A stretch of 5,733 nt of DNA from Calditrichaceae bacterium (GTDB lineage: Bacteria; Calditrichota; Calditrichia; Calditrichales; Calditrichaceae): positions 1 through 5,733 of the forward strand of contig JANTFQ010000161.1 of NCBI GenBank assembly GCA_024763405.1, in the 5' to 3' direction. Both the position numbers and the translations under genes were made by a program. The notes beneath the pieces were generated by a model that did no database searches, had not been told where the DNA came from, and saw only the letters and a program-made list of their open reading frames with translations. Below are positions 1 through 5,723 of this stretch, in pieces. Numbering within the stretch: the stretch's first letter is position 1; each line of letters begins with the position of its first letter.

Positions 1-309
1 CTCGAAAAAGAAAGTATTTCTGTACGTGTGGTTGATTTTCATACCATCAAACCCATCGACAAAGAGACTATTATCTCCTGCGCGAAAGAAACCGGAGCCA
101 TTCTGAGCGTAGAAGAACATCTGCTCGACGGCGGCCTGGGTAGTATCATCGCCCGCACGGTTGCAGAAACCCATCCGGTTAAAATGGGTTTTATCGGCTT
201 AGATGATTATGCCGAGTCCGGAACTCCTGATGAACTGCTGGATCGCTATAACTTACGAGCAGTGAATATCATCGCCAAGGCAAAAGAAATAATTGAACGG
301 CCTGTTTAA
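1..309 (+). CDS. Transketolase C-terminal region (partial, 5' end outside window)
   Basis: The reading frame is open from base 1 and ends at TAA 307-309, giving the last 102 residues of a longer protein. The visible part is the C-terminal domain of the transketolase/DXS family, which follows the pyrimidine-binding domain and helps dimer assembly. The diagnostic stretch is VEEHLLDGGLGS (about residues 37-48 of the fragment), the usual 'VEEH..-GGLG' motif, followed by the GTPDELLDRY region and an amphipathic C-terminal helix. Transketolase moves two-carbon ketol units between sugar phosphates with thiamine diphosphate in the cytoplasm (pentose phosphate pathway). Sequence style and size fit the C-terminal subunit of a split transketolase (about 310 aa), but a full-length enzyme cannot be excluded because the 5' part is missing. 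It converges with the cytochrome locus across a shared terminator and is probably unrelated to it in function. Confidence 0.88.
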   Translation, partial: LEKESISVRVVDFHTIKPIDKETIISCAKETGAILSVEEHLLDGGLGSIIARTVAETHPVKMGFIGLDDYAESGTPDELLDRYNLRAVNIIAKAKEIIERPV

Positions 310-333
310 AATCCACAATAAATTTTTATCTAT

Positions 334-364
334 AAAAAAAGCCCGGCGATTGCCGGGCTTTTTT
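334..364. terminator. Bidirectional Rho-independent terminator between convergent genes
   Basis: GCCCGGC (341-347) pairs with GCCGGGC (352-358) around a four-base GATT loop. The stem is flanked by seven A (334-340) and six T (359-364), so either strand gives a GC-rich hairpin followed by a U run. It lies 24 bases after the transketolase stop (+) and 3 bases after the stop of the c/b cytochrome (-), so it can terminate both transcripts. Confidence 0.93.
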
Positions 365-367
365 AGT

Positions 368-2269
368 TTAATCTTCTTTTGATTCCTGCTCTTTTTTCAG
401 GCGCTCATATTCTTTCGGATGATGATGTTTCAGATTCTCTTCCGTGATCTTTCCATCAAGAAAGGTCAGGTTAACCGGTGCATTATCCGGGTGCACAAAT
501 ACAAAGAACCAGTGCCAGACAATAATTGCCAATATGGCCAGCCAGGCTTCAAAATAGTGAATCACTTCCGATGTTTCGAACACCCAAATGGGGAGAAAGC
601 CGATAAATGTTTCCGGAAACCATAAAATAAAACCGGTGGCGCCCATCACCATGTTCCCCCAGATCAGAGCCAGATATTCCGCTTTTTCACCATAATCGTA
701 ACGGCCAAACTTCGGTTTTTCATTGCTCAATCCTAAGTTATAACGGATGTTCTGCCACACATGAATCACATCATCAACATTGGGAAGTAAAGACAAGAAA
801 TCATGTCTGCCCTTTTTGGTAAAAACAAAATATATCAACTGGATGACAGAGGTAACAGCCAGCCCCATCGCAGCAACCCGGTGAACTACGGAACGGATGG
901 CTTCCGTCATTCCGAGGGAAACAAGAAGATGCACCCATCCGGCATCGGGAAATTTAAGGGCAAAACCAGTCACCGCAAGAGTCAGAAAACTGGTTAACAT
1001 TACCAGATGCTGATATACTTCAAAGGTCTGGAAGCGTGTCACACGAATCTGACCCAGTTCTTTCTTTCTCTTTTCACGTACATGGTGAACTAAAATCAAA
1101 ATATTGTGTGCCAGCATTCCGCCGATAACTACAAGGATCAGCCAAAAATAAATCCGTTTAAAAAGATAAGCAATTGGATTACGGGTCTTCATATCCAGCG
1201 GATGTACATCGATTTGTGCAAAGTCATTCGTAATATTTTGATGGCAGGTGCCGCAGGTTTGTTTGCGGTTGGCCGGAAAAACCGAAGACAGGCTATCCCT
1301 GCTGCTGCGGATGGCATGTACTTCATGGCAGGAGGTACAGGTTGCCGCTTCGGGAGAACCTTTTAATACCGCCAGACCGTGGTAGCTTTTCATATAAGAA
1401 TCGAGACGCCGTGCGTCGAGACCAAAACGCTCCATCATTGTTTTATTGGAATGGCAGCTGGCACAGAGTTTTGTAGGCTGAAGCAATTTGTTTGTTAAGG
1501 CGTCTTCGCCTTCAGCCAAATGAATATTGTGTTCACCGTGACAATCTGTACAAACAGGGGCTTCGTAGTGTCCCCGTTGAATGGAAGCCCAGTGAATGCT
1601 CTGATAATATTCTTTTTCCTCTTCCTCATGGCAGGTGCCGCAGGTTTTAGGAATATTCAGTTTATTTAATTTCGAAGTTGGATCGATTCCACCTTTTATA
1701 TCATGACTACCATGACAGACAATACAATTTGCGACGGGTGCAGCGGGATCATCCAGAAAGATTTTGCCATGAATACTCTGTTTAAAAGTCGCAACCGGAT
1801 CCATTTCCCTTCTTCCGAATTTTGCCATTATTTTCGGATCCGAATGGCATTTACCACAAGCTTCTACCATTTTATTTTGATGGCTTGGCGTATGCTCTAC
1901 AATTTCATGGCCACCATGGCAATCCCAGCAGTTTGCGGCCGCTTTATCTCCAAGATGGTAGGCTTTACCATGAATACTGGTATCGTATTCCTCACCTTCG
2001 TCCTCATGGCAGCTGGTGCAGGCCGGTTCGGGCAGCGCCTTTCCATTGGGATGGTTTTCTGTCCCCACATGGCAATCTGTACACTCCAGATCCGCGTGAA
2101 CCGATTTTGCAATTTTTGAGGTATCCACAAAAACAGAAATTTCGGTAGAATCATTTACAAATTTTGTCAGACTGTGTTCCTGGTGGCAATCCAAACATTC
2201 ATATTCTCCCTGGCTGAATAATAGTGAGGTGAAAATGAATAGTACAGAAAGTAACACTATTTTTTTCAA
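368..2269 (-). CDS. Fusion of 11-heme cytochrome c domain with di-heme cytochrome b (CbcL/FdnI-like quinone-linked module)
   Basis: The 633-residue protein has a Sec signal (residues 1-20). A periplasmic domain follows with 11 CxxCH heme c motifs, first Cys at 25, 63, 84, 114, 138, 182, 210, 240, 269, 311 and 339. All 22 cysteines are in these motifs and there is no CxxCK, so electron transfer is more likely than NrfA-type catalysis. Five motifs extend to CxxCHxxH. A first membrane segment lies at about 372-394, then a four-helix cytochrome b at about 418-440, 460-483, 532-552 and 570-594. H421, H463, H571 and H586 match the spacing of the four heme ligands of FdnI (His 18, 57, 155, 169), suggesting two b hemes. 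Basic loops put the tail in the cytoplasm. The design resembles Geobacter CbcL, a menaquinol-oxidising inner-membrane cytochrome (known family; role here inferred). The start is TTG, with AGGG 7 bases upstream; no in-frame ATG fits. It is separated from the next cytochrome gene by a terminator, so it probably has its own promoter. Confidence 0.88.
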   Translation of the reverse strand: MKKIVLLSVLFIFTSLLFSQGEYECLDCHQEHSLTKFVNDSTEISVFVDTSKIAKSVHADLECTDCHVGTENHPNGKALPEPACTSCHEDEGEEYDTSIHGKAYHLGDKAAANCWDCHGGHEIVEHTPSHQNKMVEACGKCHSDPKIMAKFGRREMDPVATFKQSIHGKIFLDDPAAPVANCIVCHGSHDIKGGIDPTSKLNKLNIPKTCGTCHEEEEKEYYQSIHWASIQRGHYEAPVCTDCHGEHNIHLAEGEDALTNKLLQPTKLCASCHSNKTMMERFGLDARRLDSYMKSYHGLAVLKGSPEAATCTSCHEVHAIRSSRDSLSSVFPANRKQTCGTCHQNITNDFAQIDVHPLDMKTRNPIAYLFKRIYFWLILVVIGGMLAHNILILVHHVREKRKKELGQIRVTRFQTFEVYQHLVMLTSFLTLAVTGFALKFPDAGWVHLLVSLGMTEAIRSVVHRVAAMGLAVTSVIQLIYFVFTKKGRHDFLSLLPNVDDVIHVWQNIRYNLGLSNEKPKFGRYDYGEKAEYLALIWGNMVMGATGFILWFPETFIGFLPIWVFETSEVIHYFEAWLAILAIIVWHWFFVFVHPDNAPVNLTFLDGKITEENLKHHHPKEYERLKKEQESKED

Positions 2270-2513
2270 AATTTAACCCTTTCAATTGTAAAACTCATCT
2301 TTGGATTGAGGAGCTTTATAAATTTACAATGATGCACAGTTGATTTTTTAATTTACAAAAAAAATTGAATAAATTAAAAAGAAAATGGCACTCTTCATTT
2401 ATTTTTTTTGATTCTACCGGATTTAGCCTTAAACCATACGCATCTTTTTATGAATCCGAAAGATTCCTTCGTTAATATGACCAAAATCTATTGAAATTTT
2501 AGAGGTTCTTCAG
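2270..2513 (-). promoter_or_regulatory. AT-rich leader/promoter region of the c/b cytochrome gene
   Basis: This stretch has no credible ORF. It lies between the terminator of the upstream operon and the TTG start, so it should hold the promoter of the c/b cytochrome. TATAAA (2315-2320, minus strand) is a possible -10, but I find no good -35 at the right spacing, so no promoter is called. ATTGTAAA/TTTACAAT form 8-base inverted arms (2285-2292 and 2323-2330), with a smaller inverted pair CTCA/TGAG (2294-2297, 2307-2310) inside. AATTTACAA also recurs directly at 2321-2329 and 2350-2358. If the whole stretch is transcribed, the arms could fold just upstream of the ribosome site. Confidence 0.4.
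2277..2280 (-). promoter_or_regulatory. Ribosome binding site supporting a TTG start
   Basis: On the minus strand AGGG sits 7 bases before TTG AAA AAA (start at 2269). The protein from this TTG begins with a standard Lys-Lys hydrophobic signal peptide. No in-frame ATG or GTG further upstream fits as well, so the site decides the start. Confidence 0.55.
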
Positions 2514-2550
2514 AAAAAAAAGCCGGATAAATTTAAAACTATCCGGCTTT
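2514..2550 (-). terminator. Rho-independent terminator of the rhodanese-barrel-12-heme operon
   Basis: AAAGCCGGATA (2519-2529) pairs perfectly over 11 bp with TATCCGGCTTT (2540-2550) around a 10-base loop. On the minus strand the stem runs into eight T (2521-2514). It begins 24 bases after the stop codon of the 12-heme cytochrome, the expected place for an operon end. It implies that the next gene is transcribed separately or only by read-through. Confidence 0.92.
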
Positions 2551-2574
2551 GAAAAAGGGACTGCAAACACAGTA

Positions 2575-3447
2575 TTAATTATGACACTGGAGACAAAGCG
2601 TAGCACCTGGTTCGTGGCACACCGCACAGCGGTCGTAATCCACCCGGGCAGATTCCGCATGTCCTTCCGCATCCCATCCCGCGACCTGATGATCGGCAGG
2701 ATAGACCGTGTTGGCATGCATATGGCAATCAATACAGAATTGGCGTGATTCGTGGCATGAGGCGCAATCCGATTCACGAACCATGTAGCTTAAACCATGG
2801 GTAAGTAAAAATTCCGGCGGATGCGCTTCGCTCTGTAAATTTTCTCCCTGGTGACAAGTAATACAATAGTTTTCGGTATGACACGATTTACAATTTTCAC
2901 TTCCGGTCTCACCAACCAGACCGTGATTTTTATCCCATCCGGTTTCATGATCCACTGGTTTTAGATTGTCTGATGTCAAATGGCAGGTATAGCAACCGGC
3001 AATACTGGACGGTGTTTCGTGACAGGTCATACACCGTTCCATTTTGGGCAGATGCATAGAAGATTCGACCTCATCCTTCGAAGCAATGCCCATATGGCAA
3101 ACCGTACAGGCAACATCATTTTCTACATGTTTTTTATGGTTAAATTTTACAGAATATTTTTCTATACGGGGAAGCAGGATCGGATCATCCGGCTGTTTAT
3201 GACATTGCGAACATTCGGTATCATCTTCATCGTGACAGCTGTAGCAGGTTTCCATTTCGGGCAGCAGGTCATCCGTTCCCTTCGTGCTGGTTTCGGCCTT
3301 TTCGTGGCAGGTACTGCATTCGGCTTCGGCTTCCGTTATATGGTATTTATGCGAAAAAACAAGATCCGATTTCCATTTAATTCCGGAAGCTATCACCAGC
3401 CCAATCGTAAACAGAACAACGGCCGCAGGTATTATTTTCTTCATCAT
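2575..3447 (-). CDS. Periplasmic 12-heme c-type cytochrome (c7/c3-like modules)
   Basis: The 290-residue protein has an N-terminal hydrophobic segment (about 5-22, signal peptide or uncleaved anchor; no lipobox). Twelve CxxCH motifs follow, first Cys at 44, 68, 79, 114, 139, 152, 186, 195, 228, 238, 274 and 285. All 24 cysteines are in motifs, and there are exactly 12 other histidines (33, 36, 104, 107, 132, 167, 175, 209, 217, 244, 253, 263), enough for bis-His ligation of every heme. Two triheme blocks resembling cytochrome c7 (about 31-85 and 102-158) are followed by three diheme blocks (about 166-199, 208-242, 252-289). With one heme per about 24 residues it should act as a periplasmic electron wire. 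Its start overlaps the barrel stop: ATGATG at 3447-3442 contains the TGA. GGGAG at 3456-3452 is 4 bases from the first ATG and 7 from the second, so the true start may be 3444. Coupled translation is likely. Redox partners are inferred. Confidence 0.9.
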   Translation of the reverse strand: MMKKIIPAAVVLFTIGLVIASGIKWKSDLVFSHKYHITEAEAECSTCHEKAETSTKGTDDLLPEMETCYSCHDEDDTECSQCHKQPDDPILLPRIEKYSVKFNHKKHVENDVACTVCHMGIASKDEVESSMHLPKMERCMTCHETPSSIAGCYTCHLTSDNLKPVDHETGWDKNHGLVGETGSENCKSCHTENYCITCHQGENLQSEAHPPEFLLTHGLSYMVRESDCASCHESRQFCIDCHMHANTVYPADHQVAGWDAEGHAESARVDYDRCAVCHEPGATLCLQCHN

Positions 3448-4643
3448 TCAGCTCCCAAAAAATAATTAAGTTGCAGTCCACCCCTGAATTTTGACTGCAG
3501 TAAAAGAGGTTCCTGTTTTGTATCAAATTGGTAATAATTAAAATTGGCATTCACTAAAAAACGTTTTAAAAAACGGTAGCGGGCCTTAAAATAAAAGGCT
3601 GTATTAGTAAGGTTTTCATTAGAAAAACGCGGCTGATAATTGACCGGGGCAAGTCCGCCGGAGAGAGTTAAATCTTTTAAAGTATATTTCAACCCGGCTA
3701 CCAGGCCGAGCCGTTTCATATCTGCATCTCCAGTGAGATAACTTAAACCCAGGGTGAAAAAGGTATGATTAACCGTGATATACGATAAATAGTTTTTCTT
3801 ATCGGATGTCATAGTTACCATTTGGCGCAGGTTTAGCGTATAATTATGAAAAAGTTTATAGGCTGCACCAGCTAAAAAACGTTCTACAAGATAGGTCTGG
3901 AAATCGGTGCCGCCAAGATTCCACGGCATCGTACGGAACAAACGGTAGTTCCCGCTAAAATTCAATTTTCGGTTCACCAGATAAAACAGACCCAATCCGC
4001 CATCGGCCAGGCGACTGTTGGTAATATCAAAACCATAATTCCCGCTATAACGCAGGTGTCCGGTACGGCCGTAAAAATCAACGCCCGCCTTGGTAACATT
4101 ATCATCATTGTAAATTTTTAACTTCGTGCCATACGCTCCAAGTTTTAAGGCTATATCGGAATATACGACGGTCATGGAATTAGCACTGTCATAGAGCAAA
4201 CCATACGGGGTATGCTTACCTCCGAGTACGGATATCTTTACCGCTTTGCCAAATGCATACGAAACGGCACCACCATCTACCGATCCCCAGATCCAGCGAT
4301 TAAACGGGACAAAGCGTCCCAGCTTAACAGCGCCTCCACTGAATTTATACTGACCGTATACCTGATAAATTTTAGTTTCGGATAAATGGTTTTCACTCTG
4401 AAACCCATCGCTGCGTAGGGCATTAAGACGGACACTGAATTGAGTACCGAATTTTCCGTTCAGGCGCAATTGATTCACGGTACGCATGAAGGCATCTTTG
4501 GTATCGATTGTATTTCCGGCAGAATAATTATCCGAATTCCAGAACGGTGTGCCCATATAAAATCCCGTGGACAGGTTTCCGGATATATCGGCGGCAAAGG
4601 TGACCGTAATGGCGGTGAATAATAATAAACAGATTTTTTTCAT
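3444..4643 (-). CDS. Outer-membrane beta-barrel protein (porin-like, ExtI-type candidate)
   Basis: The 399-residue protein from ATG 4643 has a Sec signal ending near A17/A18 (...TFA-ADIS). From there to the end it shows alternating polar/hydrophobic stretches rich in Tyr, Phe and Gly (for example AVKLGRFV, LRYSGNYGFD, LQLNYFL), broken by short turns, as in a barrel of roughly 16-20 strands. The C-terminus has an aromatic pair followed by LGAE. The mature part has no cysteine, so it binds no heme. It is smaller than MtrB/PioB barrels (about 26 strands) and nearer in size to general porins or Geobacter ExtI. Its place between a rhodanese lipoprotein and a multiheme cytochrome suggests outer-membrane passage of electrons or of an oxyanion substrate (inference). 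TTG at 4655 and ATG at 4646 are alternative starts; GGGG 6 bases before 4643 favours this one. I do not recognise a named family by sequence alone. Confidence 0.78.
   Translation of the reverse strand: MKKICLLLFTAITVTFAADISGNLSTGFYMGTPFWNSDNYSAGNTIDTKDAFMRTVNQLRLNGKFGTQFSVRLNALRSDGFQSENHLSETKIYQVYGQYKFSGGAVKLGRFVPFNRWIWGSVDGGAVSYAFGKAVKISVLGGKHTPYGLLYDSANSMTVVYSDIALKLGAYGTKLKIYNDDNVTKAGVDFYGRTGHLRYSGNYGFDITNSRLADGGLGLFYLVNRKLNFSGNYRLFRTMPWNLGGTDFQTYLVERFLAGAAYKLFHNYTLNLRQMVTMTSDKKNYLSYITVNHTFFTLGLSYLTGDADMKRLGLVAGLKYTLKDLTLSGGLAPVNYQPRFSNENLTNTAFYFKARYRFLKRFLVNANFNYYQFDTKQEPLLLQSKFRGGLQLNYFLGAE
3452..3456 (-). promoter_or_regulatory. Ribosome binding site of the 12-heme cytochrome, inside the end of the barrel gene
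   Basis: GGGAG lies in the last sense codons of the barrel gene, 4 bases before ATG 3447 and 7 before ATG 3444. Its position, and the TGA overlapping the ATGATG, point to translational coupling of the two genes. Confidence 0.6.
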
Positions 4644-4683
4644 CATAAACCCCAACAGTAAAAAGGGAGCGGCAACAAAATTA

Positions 4684-4715
4684 AATCCGGAAGAGAAGAT
4701 TTTCCCTTCCGGATT
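4684..4715 (-). terminator. Stem-loop between rhodanese and barrel genes (weak terminator or attenuator)
   Basis: AATCCGGAAG (4684-4693) pairs perfectly with CTTCCGGATT (4706-4715). After one mismatch, three more pairs (4695-4697 with 4702-4704) close a four-base loop. On the minus strand it lies 20 bases after the rhodanese stop and is followed only by a broken T tract (TTT AA TTTT). That suggests partial termination or an RNA-stabilising/processing hairpin setting the ratio of lipoprotein to downstream products. Confidence 0.62.
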
Positions 4716-4735
4716 ATAAACAACGATTTATTGAA

Positions 4736-5653
4736 TTAATTTGAATATGGTTTTGGCCATTTGTGTCCCGGTAATTCGGTCCAGTGCATATTGTTGAAAC
4801 CGAATTTAATATCTTTTACTTCATAACCGACAACATCCAAAAAGGCACAGGTTGCAGCGGCGGTTTGACCGGTATAACAATATAAAACGTTTCCACCTGC
4901 GGGATCAAATACGGATAAGTTTTCGGCTTTGGTCAAGGTGCCCGGCGTAACCTGATACGCACCGTTGATATGGCCGTGGGTTGTATATTCTGATTCAGAC
5001 CAATAGTTTACGATATTGTAATTAGTCGGCGAAGCAATAACGGTTCCGGCACCGATTAAAGTAGTTCCCCAAGCCGCTACGGCAACATCGATACGTTCAT
5101 CTAAAATATCTTCTGCCTTGTCTTTACCCGTATCCAATTTCGGGAAATCATAGCTTGGCAATGTGGGAGACGCCGTTTTAACGAGATCGCCGGCATACTG
5201 GTCACTGCAGTTACTGGTCCATTTGTCTAAAGTGGCATCATAAGAGCTCATCCCAAATTTCATGACATAGGCTTCGTAGCCTTTTAGGCGCAGCAGTGTA
5301 TGCGCAAAAGACGCTGTTTGGCCGGAATAGCAGGTGACCAGAATCGGTTTGGTAGATGCTTCGGCCGCGGTAAACATATTGCTTAAGGTAACATTGATAG
5401 CGCCGGGAATAGCCATTGTTCCAAAATCAGCAGCGCTGCGTAAATCTAAAACGGTGTAGGCACTGTAATCAAAATTAGCATTTAATACGCCGGCGCCTAA
5501 AATCCAGGAACCCATATTGTTAATATAGCCACCATCTGTTCCCTCGAGGTATGTGCTCAAAACGTCAAACTCGTCAACCTTCTTGGTTTCTTCGCTGCAA
5601 CCCATCACAAAAAACATGGAAAGCACAATTAACAAAGCAAATAACTTCTTCAT
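4736..5653 (-). CDS. Tandem-rhodanese lipoprotein (ExtH-like candidate)
   Basis: The 305-residue protein has a lipoprotein signal: Lys-Lys, a hydrophobic core and VMGC with Cys19 as lipidation site. Ser at +2 favours release to the outer membrane. Domain 1 (about 40-145) has LDLRS (D70, R72) and the six-residue active loop C108-YSGQTA. Domain 2 (about 190-300) has GHINGA (227-232) and C259-YTGQTA. Both catalytic cysteines are present, and the loop length is that of sulfurtransferases rather than Cdc25/arsenate reductases. In domain 2 the usual D-x-R is replaced by N-Y-W (216-218). Rhodaneses carry a sulfane sulfur (or selenium) as a Cys persulfide; the substrate here is unknown. The ATG start has AAGGAG (5664-5659) 5 bases upstream. 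It is the first gene of the apparent operon. Rhodanese lipoproteins occur in Geobacter ext clusters beside a barrel and multiheme cytochromes, which supports a role in that assembly (inference). Confidence 0.87.
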   Translation of the reverse strand: MKKLFALLIVLSMFFVMGCSEETKKVDEFDVLSTYLEGTDGGYINNMGSWILGAGVLNANFDYSAYTVLDLRSAADFGTMAIPGAINVTLSNMFTAAEASTKPILVTCYSGQTASFAHTLLRLKGYEAYVMKFGMSSYDATLDKWTSNCSDQYAGDLVKTASPTLPSYDFPKLDTGKDKAEDILDERIDVAVAAWGTTLIGAGTVIASPTNYNIVNYWSESEYTTHGHINGAYQVTPGTLTKAENLSVFDPAGGNVLYCYTGQTAAATCAFLDVVGYEVKDIKFGFNNMHWTELPGHKWPKPYSN

Positions 5654-5694
5654 AATAACTCCTTAATAGATTAGTAAAACATTTAGTTAGATTA

Positions 5695-5723
5695 ATTATT
5701 TGTTCACAGTTTTCAGAGTACAA
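5695..5723 (-). promoter_or_regulatory. Candidate sigma70-type promoter of the rhodanese-barrel-cytochrome operon
   Basis: On the minus strand TTGTAC (5723-5718, three of six to TTGACA) is followed after 17 bases by AATAAT (5700-5695, five of six to TATAAT), about 42 bases before the ATG. The -35 is weak and the region is AT-rich, so chance matches are possible. A short inverted repeat GTACA-AACA-TGTAC (5718-5731) overlaps the -35 and could be an operator, but the window ends two bases beyond it. Confidence 0.35.

Noticed and set aside
1241..1647. Repeated DNA segments as a CRISPR or mobile-element repeat
   Set aside because: The repeats are in-frame heme-motif codons of an internal protein duplication; there are no spacers, terminal inverted repeats or transposase.
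1703..2148. Plus-strand ORFs of 138 and 108 codons overlapping the 11-heme domain
   Set aside because: They are antisense to clear CxxCH coding sequence, have no ribosome site or recognisable domain, and owe their openness to repeated heme-motif codons on the other strand.
368..2269. NrfA/NrfH nitrite reductase or octaheme hydroxylamine/tetrathionate enzyme
   Set aside because: There is no CxxCK or other unusual catalytic heme motif, and the cytochrome b part does not occur in those enzymes.
2499..2777. Minus-strand 92-codon ORF running past the end of the 12-heme cytochrome
   Set aside because: It is an out-of-frame overlap that reads through the terminator hairpin and contains no coherent protein pattern.
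2980..3469. Plus-strand ORFs of 161 and 61 codons opposite the 12-heme cytochrome
   Set aside because: They are shadows of the cytochrome frame, with composition explained by reverse complements of heme motifs.
3444..4643. MtrB/PioB-type conduit barrel
   Set aside because: It is too short for that family's usual size and I see no N-terminal CxxC motif; ExtI-like or general porin is a better label.
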